NCBI GenBank assembly: GCA_021792365.1
Contig: JAJYUT010000004.1
Location: 124,001 to 188,000, forward strand
Direction: 5' to 3'
Length of the DNA stretch: 64,000 nt
Source of the DNA: Pseudomonadota bacterium
Lineage (GTDB): Bacteria > Pseudomonadota > Alphaproteobacteria > Dongiales > Dongiaceae
The notes beneath the pieces are model-generated. The model had not been told where the DNA came from. It was given only the letters and a program-made list of their open reading frames with translations, and did not search any database. Position numbers and translations under genes: made by a program. Within the stretch, counting starts at the first letter, position 1. Each line of letters starts with the position of its first letter. Of this stretch, positions 31,144-40,167 are shown piece by piece.

Positions 31144-32550
31144 TTGCGCTACATCTCGACCCGCGGCGGCGCTCCGGCGCTTGGCTTCACCGATGTCCTG
31201 CTTGCCGGCCTCGCGCGCGACGGCGGGCTCTATGTGCCGGAAACCTGGCCGAGGTTGACGGCGGACGAGATCCGCGCGCTGCGCGGCCTCTCCTATGAGG
31301 AGCTCGCCTTCCGCATCATGCGGCCCTTCGTGGGCGGCGAGGTCGCGGACGCCGATCTCAAGCACATGATCGATGGCGCCTACGCTACCTTCCGTCACCA
31401 AGCGGTCGTGCCGCTGAAGCAACTCGACGAGAGCCTGTGGCTGATGGAGCTGTTCCATGGACCCACGCTGGCCTTCAAGGACGTCGCGCTGCAACTGGTG
31501 GGCCGGCTCTACGATCACGTCCTGACCAAGCGCGGCGCGCGCGTCACCATCATCGGCGCCACCTCCGGCGACACAGGCTCGGCAGCGCTTGAGGCCTGCC
31601 GCGACCGCGCCGGCATCGACATCTTCATGCTGCACCCCAAGGGCCGCGTGTCGGAGGTGCAGCGCCGGCAGATGACGACCATCGGCTCCGCCAACGTGTT
31701 CAACATCGCCATCGAGGGCTCGTTCGACGATTGCCAGGACCTGGTGAAGGCGATGTTCAACGACCACGCCTTCCGGGACCGCATCAACATGTCGGCGGTG
31801 AACTCGATCAACTGGGCGCGGGTGATGGCGCAGGTGGTCTATTACGCCGCCGCGGCCGTCGCGCTCGGCGCGCCGGACCGGCGCGTCGGCTTCTCGGTGC
31901 CCAGCGGCAATTTCGGCAACATCTTCGCCGGCTATGTCGCGCGCCAGATGGGATTCGATCTCGCGGCGCTCATCGTGGGCGCCAATCGGAACGATATCCT
32001 GGCGCGCTTCTTCACGACCGGGCGCATGGAGATCACCGGCGTCGAACCAAGCCTGTCGCCCAGCATGGACATCCAGGTCTCCTCGAATCTCGAGCGCCTG
32101 CTGTTCGATCTCTACGACCGCGACGGCGCGCGCCTGGGCGAGGCGGTGACCGCCTTCCGTCGGACCGGGCGGTTCGCCGCCCCGGAGGCAACCTGGGGCC
32201 GCATCGAGGGTTTATTCCGCGCGGTTTCGCTGGATGATCCGGGCACGCTGCGCGCAATGGGCGAACTTCATCGGGAAACGGGGGAACTTGTCGACCCCCA
32301 CAGCGCCATCGGCATCCATGCCGCGATGGCCTGCCGCACCGACCGGGAGACGCCGATCGTCGCGCTGGCCACGGCGCACCCGGCGAAATTCCCGGATGCG
32401 GTGGAGAAGGCCACAGGAATCCGACCTGGATTGCCCGGGTTCCTGGCCGATCTCCACGAGCGGGTGGAGCGGATGGCCGGCTTGCCCAATGACGTTCGCG
32501 CGGTGCAGGATTACGTCTTGTCCCACAGGCGTAATGATCGGAACAGTTGA
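31144..32550 (+). CDS. thrC: Threonine synthase
   Basis: The 468-residue PLP enzyme converts O-phosphohomoserine to threonine. The start is TTG at 31144, giving M-RYISTRGG, which matches the conserved N-terminus of the family; GAGG lies 8 bases upstream. The PLP lysine is in HGPTLAFKDVALQ, and the phosphate-binding loop ATSGDTGSAAL is present. The length and the PSGNFGNIFAGY motif place it in the longer bacterial/fungal type. Homoserine kinase (thrB) is encoded at 40167-41126 in a separate unit. The M16 peptidase ATG follows the stop directly. Confidence 0.95.
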   Translation: MRYISTRGGAPALGFTDVLLAGLARDGGLYVPETWPRLTADEIRALRGLSYEELAFRIMRPFVGGEVADADLKHMIDGAYATFRHQAVVPLKQLDESLWLMELFHGPTLAFKDVALQLVGRLYDHVLTKRGARVTIIGATSGDTGSAALEACRDRAGIDIFMLHPKGRVSEVQRRQMTTIGSANVFNIAIEGSFDDCQDLVKAMFNDHAFRDRINMSAVNSINWARVMAQVVYYAAAAVALGAPDRRVGFSVPSGNFGNIFAGYVARQMGFDLAALIVGANRNDILARFFTTGRMEITGVEPSLSPSMDIQVSSNLERLLFDLYDRDGARLGEAVTAFRRTGRFAAPEATWGRIEGLFRAVSLDDPGTLRAMGELHRETGELVDPHSAIGIHAAMACRTDRETPIVALATAHPAKFPDAVEKATGIRPGLPGFLADLHERVERMAGLPNDVRAVQDYVLSHRRNDRNS

Positions 32551-33825
32551 ATGAATTTCTCCGCGGCGGACACGGTCCGCGTCACAACCCTGCCGAACGG
32601 ATTCCGCGTGGCAACCGACCGGATGGATTCGGTCGAGACCACGTCGCTCGGCGTCTGGGCCGGCGTCGGCACGCGCAACGAGCCGGCCGAACATAACGGC
32701 GTCGCGCACCTGCTGGAACACATGGCGTTCAAGGGAACCCGGCGGCGCAGCGCGCGCGACATCGTGGTGGAGATCGAGGATGTCGGCGGCTTCCTCAACG
32801 CCTATACCGGGCGCGAGCAGACCGCCTATTACGCCAAGGTGCTCGCCGACGACACGCCGCTGGTGGTCGATATCCTGGCCGACATCCTGCAGAACTCGAT
32901 CTTCGATGCCGAGGAGCTGGCGCGCGAGCGCGCGGTCGTGCTGCAGGAGATCGGCCAGGCCGAGGACACGCCCGACGACATCATCTTCGATCATTTCCAG
33001 GAGACGGCCTTTCCGAACCAGGCGATGGGCCGCCCGGTCCTGGGCCGCGCGGAGATCGTGCGCGACCTGCCGCGGGACGTGGTCGCGGGCTACATGGCCA
33101 GCCGCTACCGCGCCGGGCAGATGGTGCTGGCCGCTTCCGGCCGGGTCGATCATGACTCGCTGGTGCAGATGGCGGAGAAGCTGTTCTCCGGCCTGCCGGC
33201 CGGCGCGGTGCCGTCCTCGGAGCAAGCCCGCTACCGCGGCGGCGAAGGCCGGTTCGCGCGCGAGCTGGAGCAGGTGCATCTCGTCCTCGGCTTCGAGGGC
33301 GTTACTTATACCGACCCCGATTACTACGCCGCCGCCGTTCTTTCGCAGCTCGTCGGCGGCGGCATGTCCTCGCGCCTGTTCCAGGAGATCCGGGAAAAGC
33401 GTGGCCTAGTCTACTCCATTCACTCCTTCGCCAGCTCTTATGCCGATGGCGGCATCTTCGCGATCTATGCGGGCACGGGAGAGAAGGAGGTGGCCGAGCT
33501 GCTGCCCGTCGTGTGCGACGAACTCGCCAAGGTGCCGCACGATCTGACCGAACAGGAGGTGCAGCGCGCCAAGGCGCAGTTGCGTGCCGCCACTCTGATG
33601 TCGCGCGAGAAGCCGAGCGCGCGTTGCGAGCAGCTCGCGAGCCAGCTCCTGATCTACGGCCGGCCGATCCCGCCGGCCGAATCCGTGGCGCGGATCGACG
33701 CCGTGACCGTGGCGGATGTCGCGCGCCTGGCGCGGCGCCTCACTCAATGCCAGCCCACCCTGACCTCGATGGGGCCGGTCGGCCAGGTGATGGAATACGA
33801 AGCGCTGGTCCGCCGTCTCTCTTGA
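32551..33825 (+). CDS. M16-family zinc protease (mitochondrial-processing-peptidase-like)
   Basis: The 424-residue protein has the inverted zinc motif HLLEHMAFKGT (HxxEH) with the downstream Glu in ERAVVLQEIGQ, and the C-terminal M16 features VGGGMSSRLFQEIREKRGL and YAGT. It resembles the catalytic subunit of the mitochondrial processing peptidase; bacterial relatives degrade or process peptides. No signal peptide is seen. The thrC-M16-acetyltransferase order is common in alphaproteobacteria. The start ATG is immediately next to the thrC stop. Confidence 0.93.
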   Translation: MNFSAADTVRVTTLPNGFRVATDRMDSVETTSLGVWAGVGTRNEPAEHNGVAHLLEHMAFKGTRRRSARDIVVEIEDVGGFLNAYTGREQTAYYAKVLADDTPLVVDILADILQNSIFDAEELARERAVVLQEIGQAEDTPDDIIFDHFQETAFPNQAMGRPVLGRAEIVRDLPRDVVAGYMASRYRAGQMVLAASGRVDHDSLVQMAEKLFSGLPAGAVPSSEQARYRGGEGRFARELEQVHLVLGFEGVTYTDPDYYAAAVLSQLVGGGMSSRLFQEIREKRGLVYSIHSFASSYADGGIFAIYAGTGEKEVAELLPVVCDELAKVPHDLTEQEVQRAKAQLRAATLMSREKPSARCEQLASQLLIYGRPIPPAESVARIDAVTVADVARLARRLTQCQPTLTSMGPVGQVMEYEALVRRLS

Positions 33826-33830
33826 CGCAG

Positions 33831-34472
33831 ATGTTCGACCTTGGGCCCAGCTATGTGCCGTTGCCGCCGGAGCTGGCCGATTCGACGGTGCGCCTGCGCC
33901 CGCCGCGCTTTGCCGATTACCGCGCCTGGCAAGCGCTGCGCGAGCAAAGCCGCACCTTCCTGGAGCCTTGGGAACCGGTCTGGGAAGGCGACATGCTGAC
34001 CCGCGCCGCCTATCGCAAGCGCGTGCGGCTCACCGTGCGCGACTGGCGCGACGACCGCGGCTACGGCTTCCACATTTTCAGGACCGGGGACATGGCCCTG
34101 GTGGGCGGGGTCAACCTGACCGGCGTGCGCCGGCGCGCCGCGCAATATGCCAGCCTCGGCTATTGGATGGGCGAGCCCTATGCCAACAAGGGCCTGATGT
34201 CGGCCGCCCTGCGGCTGCTGCTGCCGTCGGCGTTCCAGGAGTTCGGGCTGCACCGCATCGAGGCAGCCTGCATTCCGGAGAATGCGCCGAGCCGCGCCCT
34301 GCTCGAGAAGTTCGGCTTTCGCCTCGTCGGTTTGGCGCGCCAGTATCTGCGCATCAACGGAGCCTGGCGCGACCACGTCCTGCATGAATTGCAGGTCGAC
34401 GATCTGATCGCCTCGCGCGGGATGCTCGGCCAGACCGCGCCGAAGCCGCGCCTGGTGGACCGGCGCGCATAG
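33831..34472 (+). CDS. RimJ/RimL-type GNAT acetyltransferase
   Basis: The 213-residue protein is a GNAT acyltransferase of the ribosomal-protein N-acetyltransferase group. Typical are VRLRPPRFADYRAW at the start, SLGYWMGEPYANKGLMSAAL, which includes the acetyl-CoA pyrophosphate-binding stretch, and the C-terminal HRIEAACIPENAPSRALLEK. The ATG at 33831 lies 5 bases after the M16 stop; a TTG at 33822 overlapping that stop is an alternative. Its probable substrate is an N-terminal amine of a protein or a small molecule; the sequence does not decide. Confidence 0.88.
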   Translation: MFDLGPSYVPLPPELADSTVRLRPPRFADYRAWQALREQSRTFLEPWEPVWEGDMLTRAAYRKRVRLTVRDWRDDRGYGFHIFRTGDMALVGGVNLTGVRRRAAQYASLGYWMGEPYANKGLMSAALRLLLPSAFQEFGLHRIEAACIPENAPSRALLEKFGFRLVGLARQYLRINGAWRDHVLHELQVDDLIASRGMLGQTAPKPRLVDRRA

Positions 34473-34527
34473 CCGCAGGCATTGCGGCAGAAATCGTCCT
34501 GTTCCATGACAGGAACGGAGACCGCCA

Positions 34528-35796
34528 ATGACGTTCAACATGCGCACCATCTGGCTTGCGGCCGTCGTCGCGCTCTGCCTGCAGGCGGATCGGGTTGCGG
34601 CGGCGGAGAGCGCGCCGGCGCAACAAGTCGCGACGCGCGCCTGCGGATCGCTGCTCGCGCGCGTCGAGGCGCTGCCCGGCACGGAGCCGGCCTTCCTGCA
34701 GAGCTACGATTCGTCCATTGGGAGCGACGGCGCGGCTGTGCCGATTCTCCCCGGCGCCTACACCTACGACAACGCGCTGGCGGTGATCGCGCTCATCGCC
34801 TGCGGGCATCGCGACGCCGCGCTCCGCATCGCCGACGCGTTGCTCGCGGTAAGCGAGGGCGACCGCACCGGCGCCGTGGGGCGCATCCGCAACGCGTACC
34901 GCCCGGGGCCCGTCACGGAGCGGCCGGTACCGCCCATGGGCTGGTGGAGCGATCTGGACCAGCGCTGGGTGGAGGATCCATACCACGTCGGTTCGGCCAC
35001 CGGAAACGCCGCCTGGGCCGCGCTCGCTCTGCTCAGCGCGGCAGTGGAAAGCGGCGATGCGCGCTATCGCAGTGCAGCCGGCAGGATCGCGCGCTGGGTG
35101 GCGGCGACCGCGCTGGACCCGCGCGCGCCGGAAGGCTTCATCGGTGGAGTCTACGGCTATGACGAAACCGCGCAGCGCTTGACCTGGAAATCGACCGAGC
35201 ACAACACCGATCTTGCCGCGGTGCTCGAATGGCTGGCGCGCCTGGAGCCGGACCAGGATTGGCTTCCCCTTGCCAAGACTGCGCGCGCCTTCGTCGCTGC
35301 GCAATGGGACCAGGCGGACGGCCGCTTCTGGGTGGGCACCACGCCCGACGGCATGACGACGAACCGCGACAATGCCGGGCTGGATGCGCAGCTCTGGCCG
35401 CTGCTGCTCCCGGGCGCGCCGGAGCAGTGGCGTGCGTCGCTCCGCCATGTCGAGCAGCAGTATCGCGTGTCGGGCGGGTTCGACTTCAACGACGACCGGG
35501 ATGGGATCTGGTGGGAAGGGACGGCGCAGGCGGCATTGACGTATCGGGCCCTGGGACGCGCGCAAGAGGCGGATCGCCTGTTATCGAAGATCAGCGGCGA
35601 GTTCAGCCCCGGCGGCTTCGTCTGGGCGACCGACCGGTTGAAGCTGACGACGGGCTTCGCCTTGTCGCCGGCGAGCACGGTGGACGATTTCTACTACTAC
35701 CGCCTGCCGCATCTCGCGCCGACGGCGTGGGCCGCCTTGGCGGCGCTGGGCTGGAATCCGTTCACGGGCGAGAGCGTGATTGCGCCGTCACGATGA
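34528..35796 (+). CDS. Exported six-hairpin (alpha/alpha-barrel) glycosidase-like protein
   Basis: The 422-residue precursor has a signal peptide (about residues 1-25, ending AAA). The mature part has repeated Trp/Gly-rich hairpin segments, for example PGAYTYDNALAVIAL, GNAAWAALALL, STEHNTDLAAVLEWL, GFDFNDDRDGIWWEGTAQ and TAWAALAALGWNPF, as in alpha/alpha-barrel glycoside hydrolases. The Tyr-Asp, Glu-His-Asn-Thr-Asp and Trp-Glu-Gly elements are candidate catalytic or sugar-binding positions, but the exact family was not recognised. GGAGA precedes the ATG. It stands alone in a 55-bp to 30-bp frame of intergenic sequence. Confidence 0.65.
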   Translation: MTFNMRTIWLAAVVALCLQADRVAAAESAPAQQVATRACGSLLARVEALPGTEPAFLQSYDSSIGSDGAAVPILPGAYTYDNALAVIALIACGHRDAALRIADALLAVSEGDRTGAVGRIRNAYRPGPVTERPVPPMGWWSDLDQRWVEDPYHVGSATGNAAWAALALLSAAVESGDARYRSAAGRIARWVAATALDPRAPEGFIGGVYGYDETAQRLTWKSTEHNTDLAAVLEWLARLEPDQDWLPLAKTARAFVAAQWDQADGRFWVGTTPDGMTTNRDNAGLDAQLWPLLLPGAPEQWRASLRHVEQQYRVSGGFDFNDDRDGIWWEGTAQAALTYRALGRAQEADRLLSKISGEFSPGGFVWATDRLKLTTGFALSPASTVDDFYYYRLPHLAPTAWAALAALGWNPFTGESVIAPSR

Positions 35797-35826
35797 GGGG
35801 CGCCAGGGCGCGTGGAGCGCGCGCGT

Positions 35827-36402
35827 CTAGGCGTTGCCGATGTCGCCGGAGAGCAGGCGGAAGTCGATGCCGATCTTCTCGATGCTGCGCTCCCACTTGT
35901 CGGTGAGCTGGTCATCGAAGATCAGTTCCTCGTCCGCGGGGACGCAAAGCCACGCATTGGCCTGGATCTCCGAGTCGAGTTGGCCCGGGCCCCAGCCGGC
36001 ATAGCCAAGGGCGAGCAGGCTGCGCTTGGGACCCTGCCCTGCGGCAATGTCGCGCAGGATGTCGAGCGTGGCGGTCAGGCCCACGGTATCGCCGACCGCA
36101 AGCGTGGCATCGTCGTGATAATCGGCGCTGTGCAGCACGAAGCCGCGCCCGGTCTCGACCGGGCCGCCGTTGCGGATGCGGATGTGCTCGCTGGCCGGGC
36201 TGGTGGGAATGCCCAGCTGCTCCAACAGGTCCGGGAAGGAGAGGGAGCCGACCAGCCGGTTGATGACCAAGCCCATGGCGCCATCGCTGGTATGAGCGCA
36301 CATATAGATGACAGTCCGGGTGAAGCGCGGATCCCGCATGGTGGGCATCGCCACCAGCAGCTGGCCGGTGATGAAGCCCTGATGTATCAGACTCTTGCCC
36401 AT
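35827..36402 (-). CDS. yqgE: YqgE/AlgH family protein
   Basis: The 191-residue protein matches the DUF179/AlgH family: the N-terminal GQLLVAMPTMRDPRFTRTV, the signature GAMGLVINR, NGGPVETGRGFVLHS and ALGYAGWGPGQLDSE. The molecular function is unsettled; it is a conserved cytoplasmic protein. ATG 36402, 4 bases after AGGTGAG, is preferred over an in-frame GTG at 36411. It is divergent from the DsbD-like gene. Confidence 0.92.
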   Translation of the reverse strand: MGKSLIHQGFITGQLLVAMPTMRDPRFTRTVIYMCAHTSDGAMGLVINRLVGSLSFPDLLEQLGIPTSPASEHIRIRNGGPVETGRGFVLHSADYHDDATLAVGDTVGLTATLDILRDIAAGQGPKRSLLALGYAGWGPGQLDSEIQANAWLCVPADEELIFDDQLTDKWERSIEKIGIDFRLLSGDIGNA

Positions 36403-36485
36403 GGTTCTCACCTAGGGTTGGTTTGATCCGCTAGCAAGGTCGTCACCAGCACGATTTTGTGACTGATGTCGGTCTGCTCTCAACG

Positions 36486-36491
36486 TATTAT
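36486..36491 (+). promoter_or_regulatory. Possible -10 element for the DsbD-like gene
   Basis: TATTAT at 36486-36491 fits a -10 hexamer in the gap upstream of the gene; no good -35 is found 16-18 bases before it. If used, transcription would begin near 36498, which supports the ATG at 36511 over that at 36466. Confidence 0.3.
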
Positions 36492-36510
36492 CCTCATGGT
36501 TGGTTGGCAA

Positions 36511-38481
36511 ATGATGAATCGCCGGAACCCGATTGGCTGCGTCATCCGGCTGGCGGTGCTCTGCATCCTCGCAGCCGTCAGCCCGATTGCGCGCGCCCAT
36601 GCCGATGCTAATGGGCCCGCCAGCCAATTGTTCCAGACGCCGCAATCCAGCGCCCGATTGATCGCGGCGGTGAATGGCGCCGGCGATCTCGCCGCAATTC
36701 CCATGGCGCTGCATATCGTTCTGCAACCGGGGTGGAAGACCTACTGGCGCGCGCCGGGCGATGCCGGCTATCCGCCGCAGGTCGAAGTCGCCCCCGAATC
36801 GAGCAATGTCGCGGACGCAAAATTGTTATGGCCGGTGCCGCATCGCTTCGAGCTGTTCGGGTTGCAAACCTTCGGCTATGGCGAGCAGGTCGCGTTCCCT
36901 CTGATGGTGACGCCGAAGGAGCCTGGCGCGCCCGTCGTGCTGAAGGCGAAGATCAACTACCTCGTCTGCGAGCAGATCTGCGTGCCGCAGGAAGGCGAGC
37001 TCGCGCTCGACCTGCCGCGCGGCGCGGCGAGCCCCAGTTCGCTTGCGCCGCTCGTCAACCGCTTCACCTCGCTCGTGCCTAAGGGTGGCGATCGGCTCGG
37101 CTGGTCGCTGGATCGCGTCGCGGTGGATCAGCACAGCCGGCTCCTCATCGATGTGGCGAGCAGCAGCGAAGTGCTGAACGCGCCGGACGTGGTCGTGGAA
37201 GGGGCGCCGCATCTCTATTTCGGGCGGCCTGAGTTGGAGCTGTCGGCGGACCGCCGCAGCGCGCGCCTCGCGGTGCCGGTCGAGCGGCTCGGCAACGGCC
37301 CGGAGATCACGGACAGCGATCTCGTGCTGACCGTGTTCGACGGCGAGCGCGGCATGGAGGCGACGGCGCGCCCGGTCGCGATAACGGCGGGCGCGTCGCT
37401 CTCGTCCTGGGCCGCCATCCTGCCCATTCTCGGCATCGCGCTGCTCGGCGGCCTCATCCTCAACATGATGCCCTGCGTGATGCCGGTCCTGCTGCTGAAG
37501 CTGACCGGCGTGCTGGATCTCTCGGGGCGCGAGCAGGCGCATCTGCGCGGCGCGTTCCTGTCGACCGCCGCGGGCATCGTCACCTCGTTCCTGGTGCTGG
37601 CGGGCGGACTCATCGCGGTCAAGTCGGCGGGCGCCAGCGTCGGCTGGGGAATCCAGTTCCAGCAGCCCGCCTTCCTGGCGCTGATGGCGATCGTGTGCCT
37701 GCTGTTCGCGGCGAACATCTGGGGCCTGTTCCATGTCCCGATGCCCGCCTTCGTCGGCCGCGCCGCGGTGGCTGGCGATGCGCGCATCGGCAACGACCAC
37801 GCCAAGTCGTTCTTCACGGGCGTGCTGGCGACAGCACTCGCCACGCCATGCTCCGCGCCCTTCGTCGGCACGGCGGTCGGCTTCGCGCTCTCGCGCGGCA
37901 CCGGCGAAATCCTCGCCATCTTCCTGGCGCTCGGCGCGGGCCTCGCCTTGCCGTATCTCGCGGTCGCGGCGGCGCCCGGGCTGGTGAGCCTGCTGCCGCG
38001 CCCGGGCCGCTGGATGCGCTGGCTCAAGGGCCTGCTGGCGCTCAGCCTGGTCGGCACCGCGATCTGGCTCATGTCCATCATCGGTACGCAGACCGGCGTG
38101 CTCAATCTCGGCGCCGCGCTGCGGAGCCAGTCGCATTGGGTCGCGTTCGAGGAGGCGGCGATCCCCGACCTCATCGCCCGGGACAAGCTGGTCTTCCTCG
38201 ACGTGACAGCCGATTGGTGCATCACCTGCCAGGCCAACAAGAAGCTGGTGATCGATCAAGACCCGATCGCCGGCCGCCTGCGCCAGGACGACGTGGTCGC
38301 GATGCGCGCCGACTGGACCAAACCCGATCCGGCGATCGCGGATTTCCTCGGCCGGCACGGGCGCTACGGCATTCCGTTCAACATCGTCTATGGGCCGGGC
38401 GCGCCGGCCGGTATCGCACTGCCCGAGCTGCTCACCACCGAAGCGGTGACGCGCGCGCTGGACCAGGCCGGAAAACGCTGA
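36511..38481 (+). CDS. ScsB/DsbD-like transmembrane thiol:disulfide reductase
   Basis: The 656-residue membrane protein has a signal peptide, a periplasmic N-terminal domain with the redox pair CEQIC (VCEQICVPQ), an eight-helix DsbD-type core with its two cysteines in MMPCVMP and ATPCSAP, and a C-terminal thioredoxin domain with DWCITC. All three cysteine pairs needed to carry electrons from cytoplasmic thioredoxin to the periplasm are present. The long N-terminal domain is of the ScsB type rather than classical DsbD. ATG 36511 or 36514 is likely; a start at 36466 would put extra polar residues before the signal peptide. A peroxiredoxin follows from its own promoter. Confidence 0.9.
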   Translation: MMNRRNPIGCVIRLAVLCILAAVSPIARAHADANGPASQLFQTPQSSARLIAAVNGAGDLAAIPMALHIVLQPGWKTYWRAPGDAGYPPQVEVAPESSNVADAKLLWPVPHRFELFGLQTFGYGEQVAFPLMVTPKEPGAPVVLKAKINYLVCEQICVPQEGELALDLPRGAASPSSLAPLVNRFTSLVPKGGDRLGWSLDRVAVDQHSRLLIDVASSSEVLNAPDVVVEGAPHLYFGRPELELSADRRSARLAVPVERLGNGPEITDSDLVLTVFDGERGMEATARPVAITAGASLSSWAAILPILGIALLGGLILNMMPCVMPVLLLKLTGVLDLSGREQAHLRGAFLSTAAGIVTSFLVLAGGLIAVKSAGASVGWGIQFQQPAFLALMAIVCLLFAANIWGLFHVPMPAFVGRAAVAGDARIGNDHAKSFFTGVLATALATPCSAPFVGTAVGFALSRGTGEILAIFLALGAGLALPYLAVAAAPGLVSLLPRPGRWMRWLKGLLALSLVGTAIWLMSIIGTQTGVLNLGAALRSQSHWVAFEEAAIPDLIARDKLVFLDVTADWCITCQANKKLVIDQDPIAGRLRQDDVVAMRADWTKPDPAIADFLGRHGRYGIPFNIVYGPGAPAGIALPELLTTEAVTRALDQAGKR

Positions 38482-38524
38482 ATAAGGCGCCAATTCCCGC
38501 ACAAAGAATGGTCTCTTAAGCCGC

Positions 38525-38553
38525 TTGAGAGCGGCGGCGTCGCGGCCTATCCT
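38525..38553 (+). promoter_or_regulatory. Probable promoter of the peroxiredoxin gene
   Basis: TTGAGA (38525-38530), a 17-base spacer and TATCCT (38548-38553) match the sigma-70 pattern at five and four of six positions. Transcription would start near 38560, about 35 bases before the ATG. Confidence 0.55.
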
Positions 38554-38594
38554 CACTCCCACGCGATCACCGGGAGAAGCAGAAAGGACGGAAA

Positions 38595-39077
38595 ATGAGC
38601 ATCAAGGTCGGGGATAAGATCCCCTCTGTCTCCTTGAAGTATATCGACAAGGACGGCATGCAGACGGTGAAGACCGATGACCTTTTCAAGGGCAAGACGG
38701 TCGTGCTGTTCGCATTGCCCGGTGCCTTCACGCCCACCTGCTCGGCCAAGCACCTGCCGGGCTTCGTGCAGCATGCCGAAGCGATCAAGGGCAAGGGCGT
38801 CGACCAGATCGTCTGCCTCTCGGTCAACGATGCCTTCGTGATGGACGCCTGGGGCAGGGCGCAGAATGTCGGCGACAAGGTGCTGATGCTGGCGGACGGC
38901 AACGCGGAATTCTCCAAGGCGGTCGGGCTCACCATGGATGGCACCAATTACGGCATGGGCACGCGCGCCTGTCGCTACGCCATGGTGGTGGATGACGGCG
39001 CGGTGAAGGCGCTGAACGTCGAGGCGCCGGGCGCGTTCGAGGTGTCCAGCGCCGAATCGGTCATGAAGGCGCTGTAG
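38595..39077 (+). CDS. Prx5-type peroxiredoxin
   Basis: The 160-residue protein is an atypical peroxiredoxin reducing hydrogen peroxide and alkyl hydroperoxides. The peroxidatic cysteine lies in PGAFTPTCSAKHLPGF; the conserved Arg is in TRACRYAMVV. A second Cys precedes SVNDAFVM. Such enzymes are usually recycled by glutathione/glutaredoxin or thioredoxin, in keeping with the thiol genes nearby. AAGGA lies about 6 bases before the ATG. It has its own promoter and a strong terminator, so it is monocistronic. Confidence 0.93.
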   Translation: MSIKVGDKIPSVSLKYIDKDGMQTVKTDDLFKGKTVVLFALPGAFTPTCSAKHLPGFVQHAEAIKGKGVDQIVCLSVNDAFVMDAWGRAQNVGDKVLMLADGNAEFSKAVGLTMDGTNYGMGTRACRYAMVVDDGAVKALNVEAPGAFEVSSAESVMKAL

Positions 39078-39096
39078 CAAAGCGGTCGCAAACCGG

Positions 39097-39124
39097 ATCG
39101 GCGGCCGCGAGGCCGCCGATTTTT
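39097..39124 (+). terminator. Intrinsic terminator after the peroxiredoxin gene
   Basis: ATCGGCGGCC (39097-39106) pairs perfectly with GGCCGCCGAT (39111-39120) around GCGA and is followed by TTTT, starting 20 bases after the stop codon. Confidence 0.85.
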
Positions 39125-39149
39125 CATGTACGGGTTTCGGAGTACGCAG

Positions 39150-39536
39150 ATGAAGATGATCGCCCACAATCCGACGGAAGGCATCTATCCGGCGACCGGC
39201 GATTACGTCCATGCGATGGAGGTGCGGGAGCCCAAGCGCTTCCTGTTCGTCGCCCGCACCATGGGGCTCGATCAGGGCGGGCTCGCCGGCAAGACCCTGG
39301 CCGAGCAGCTCGACCTCATGTGGTCCAACATCCGCACCATCCTCGCCAGCGCGGACATGACTGTCGACAACATCGTGCGCCTGACCAGCTATCTGCGCGA
39401 TCCCGCCTATGCGGAGGCAAACGCGAAGGCGCGGGTGAAGGCGCTGAACGGCCGCGTCATCCCCACCATCGGCATCGTCGCGCAGACGCTCTCGAGCGAC
39501 TGGCTGGTGGAGATCGAGGTGATCGCGGCGGCGTAG
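39150..39536 (+). CDS. RidA/YjgF-family protein
   Basis: The 128-residue protein matches the YjgF/RidA trimeric family. Recognised members deaminate reactive enamines formed by PLP enzymes such as threonine dehydratase. Family features are KRFLFVARTMG, the central QLDLMWSNIRTIL, VRLTSYLRD and VIPTIGIVAQTL. The catalytic Arg expected in the RidA subgroup (IP..R) is not obvious near the C-terminus, so it may belong to another Rid subgroup. ATG 39150 is preferred over an in-frame ATG at 39126, which falls just beyond the terminator T-run. Confidence 0.82.
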   Translation: MKMIAHNPTEGIYPATGDYVHAMEVREPKRFLFVARTMGLDQGGLAGKTLAEQLDLMWSNIRTILASADMTVDNIVRLTSYLRDPAYAEANAKARVKALNGRVIPTIGIVAQTLSSDWLVEIEVIAAA

Positions 39537-39565
39537 CGAGCGCACGCATTCGCCATTTCCAACTA

Positions 39566-39673
39566 CTGTCATCCCGGCCAAGCCGCGGAGCGGCACGGAG
39601 CCGGGACCCATGCGTGCTGATGGATCGTATGGCCCCCGGGTCGCGCAGCCTTGCCGCTTGCCCGGGATGACAG
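39566..39673. repeat. Inverted-terminal intergenic repeat, copy 2
   Basis: The element has perfect 12-bp inverted ends (CTGTCATCCCGG and CCGGGATGACAG) and internal landmarks shared with the copy at 10210-10323. It again lies between convergent genes, where it may serve as a bidirectional terminator. Confidence 0.8.
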
Positions 39674-39699
39674 AATGGAGAGGCGTGGGGCAAGGAGCC

Positions 39700-40167
39700 C
39701 TACATGATGCTGGCGTCGCGCATCTGGCGGATGGCGAGCCGCGCCAGCTCGTCGGCGCGTTCGTTCTCCTTGTGGCCGGAATGCCCCTTCACCCAGTGCC
39801 AGCGCACGTCGTGGGTCTCGATGGCGCGCTCGAGGCGCTGCCAGAGGTCGACATTCTTGACCGGCTTCTTGTCGGCGGTTTTCCAGCCGCGCGCCTTCCA
39901 GCCATGGATCCAGGTGGTGATGCCGTTGCGCAGATATTCGCTGTCGGTGTGGACATGGATCTCGCACGGCCGCTTCACCGCCTCGATCGCCATGATCGCG
40001 GCCATCAGCTCCATGCGGTTGTTGGTGGTCTCCGGCTCGCCCCCGTTCATCTCCTTCTCGACCTCGCCGTAGCGCAGCACGGCGCCCCAGCCGCCTGGGC
40101 CCGGATTGCCGCTGCACGCGCCGTCGGTGAAGATCTCGACGATCTTGGGGGAAGTCTGCGCGCGCAT
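39700..40167 (-). CDS. rnhA: Ribonuclease HI
   Basis: The 155-residue enzyme degrades the RNA strand of RNA-DNA hybrids. The four acidic catalytic residues are visible: Asp in [14 protein letters not shown], Glu in NRMELMAAI, Asp in VHTDSEYL and the late Asp in NERADELA. The basic handle [15 protein letters not shown] is present. The ATG overlaps the thrB stop (TGATG), so the gene is coupled to homoserine kinase; the in-frame start at 40197 lies inside thrB and is rejected. The ispH-thrB-rnhA order is widespread in alphaproteobacteria. Confidence 0.95.
   Translation of the reverse strand: MRAQTSPKIVEIFTDGACSGNPGPGGWGAVLRYGEVEKEMNGGEPETTNNRMELMAAIMAIEAVKRPCEIHVHTDSEYLRNGITTWIHGWKARGWKTADKKPVKNVDLWQRLERAIETHDVRWHWVKGHSGHKENERADELARLAIRQMRDASIM

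Noticed and set aside
36826-38562. Long minus-strand ORF antisense to the ScsB-like gene
   Set aside because: The plus strand carries all three DsbD cysteine pairs; the antisense product has no recognisable domain.
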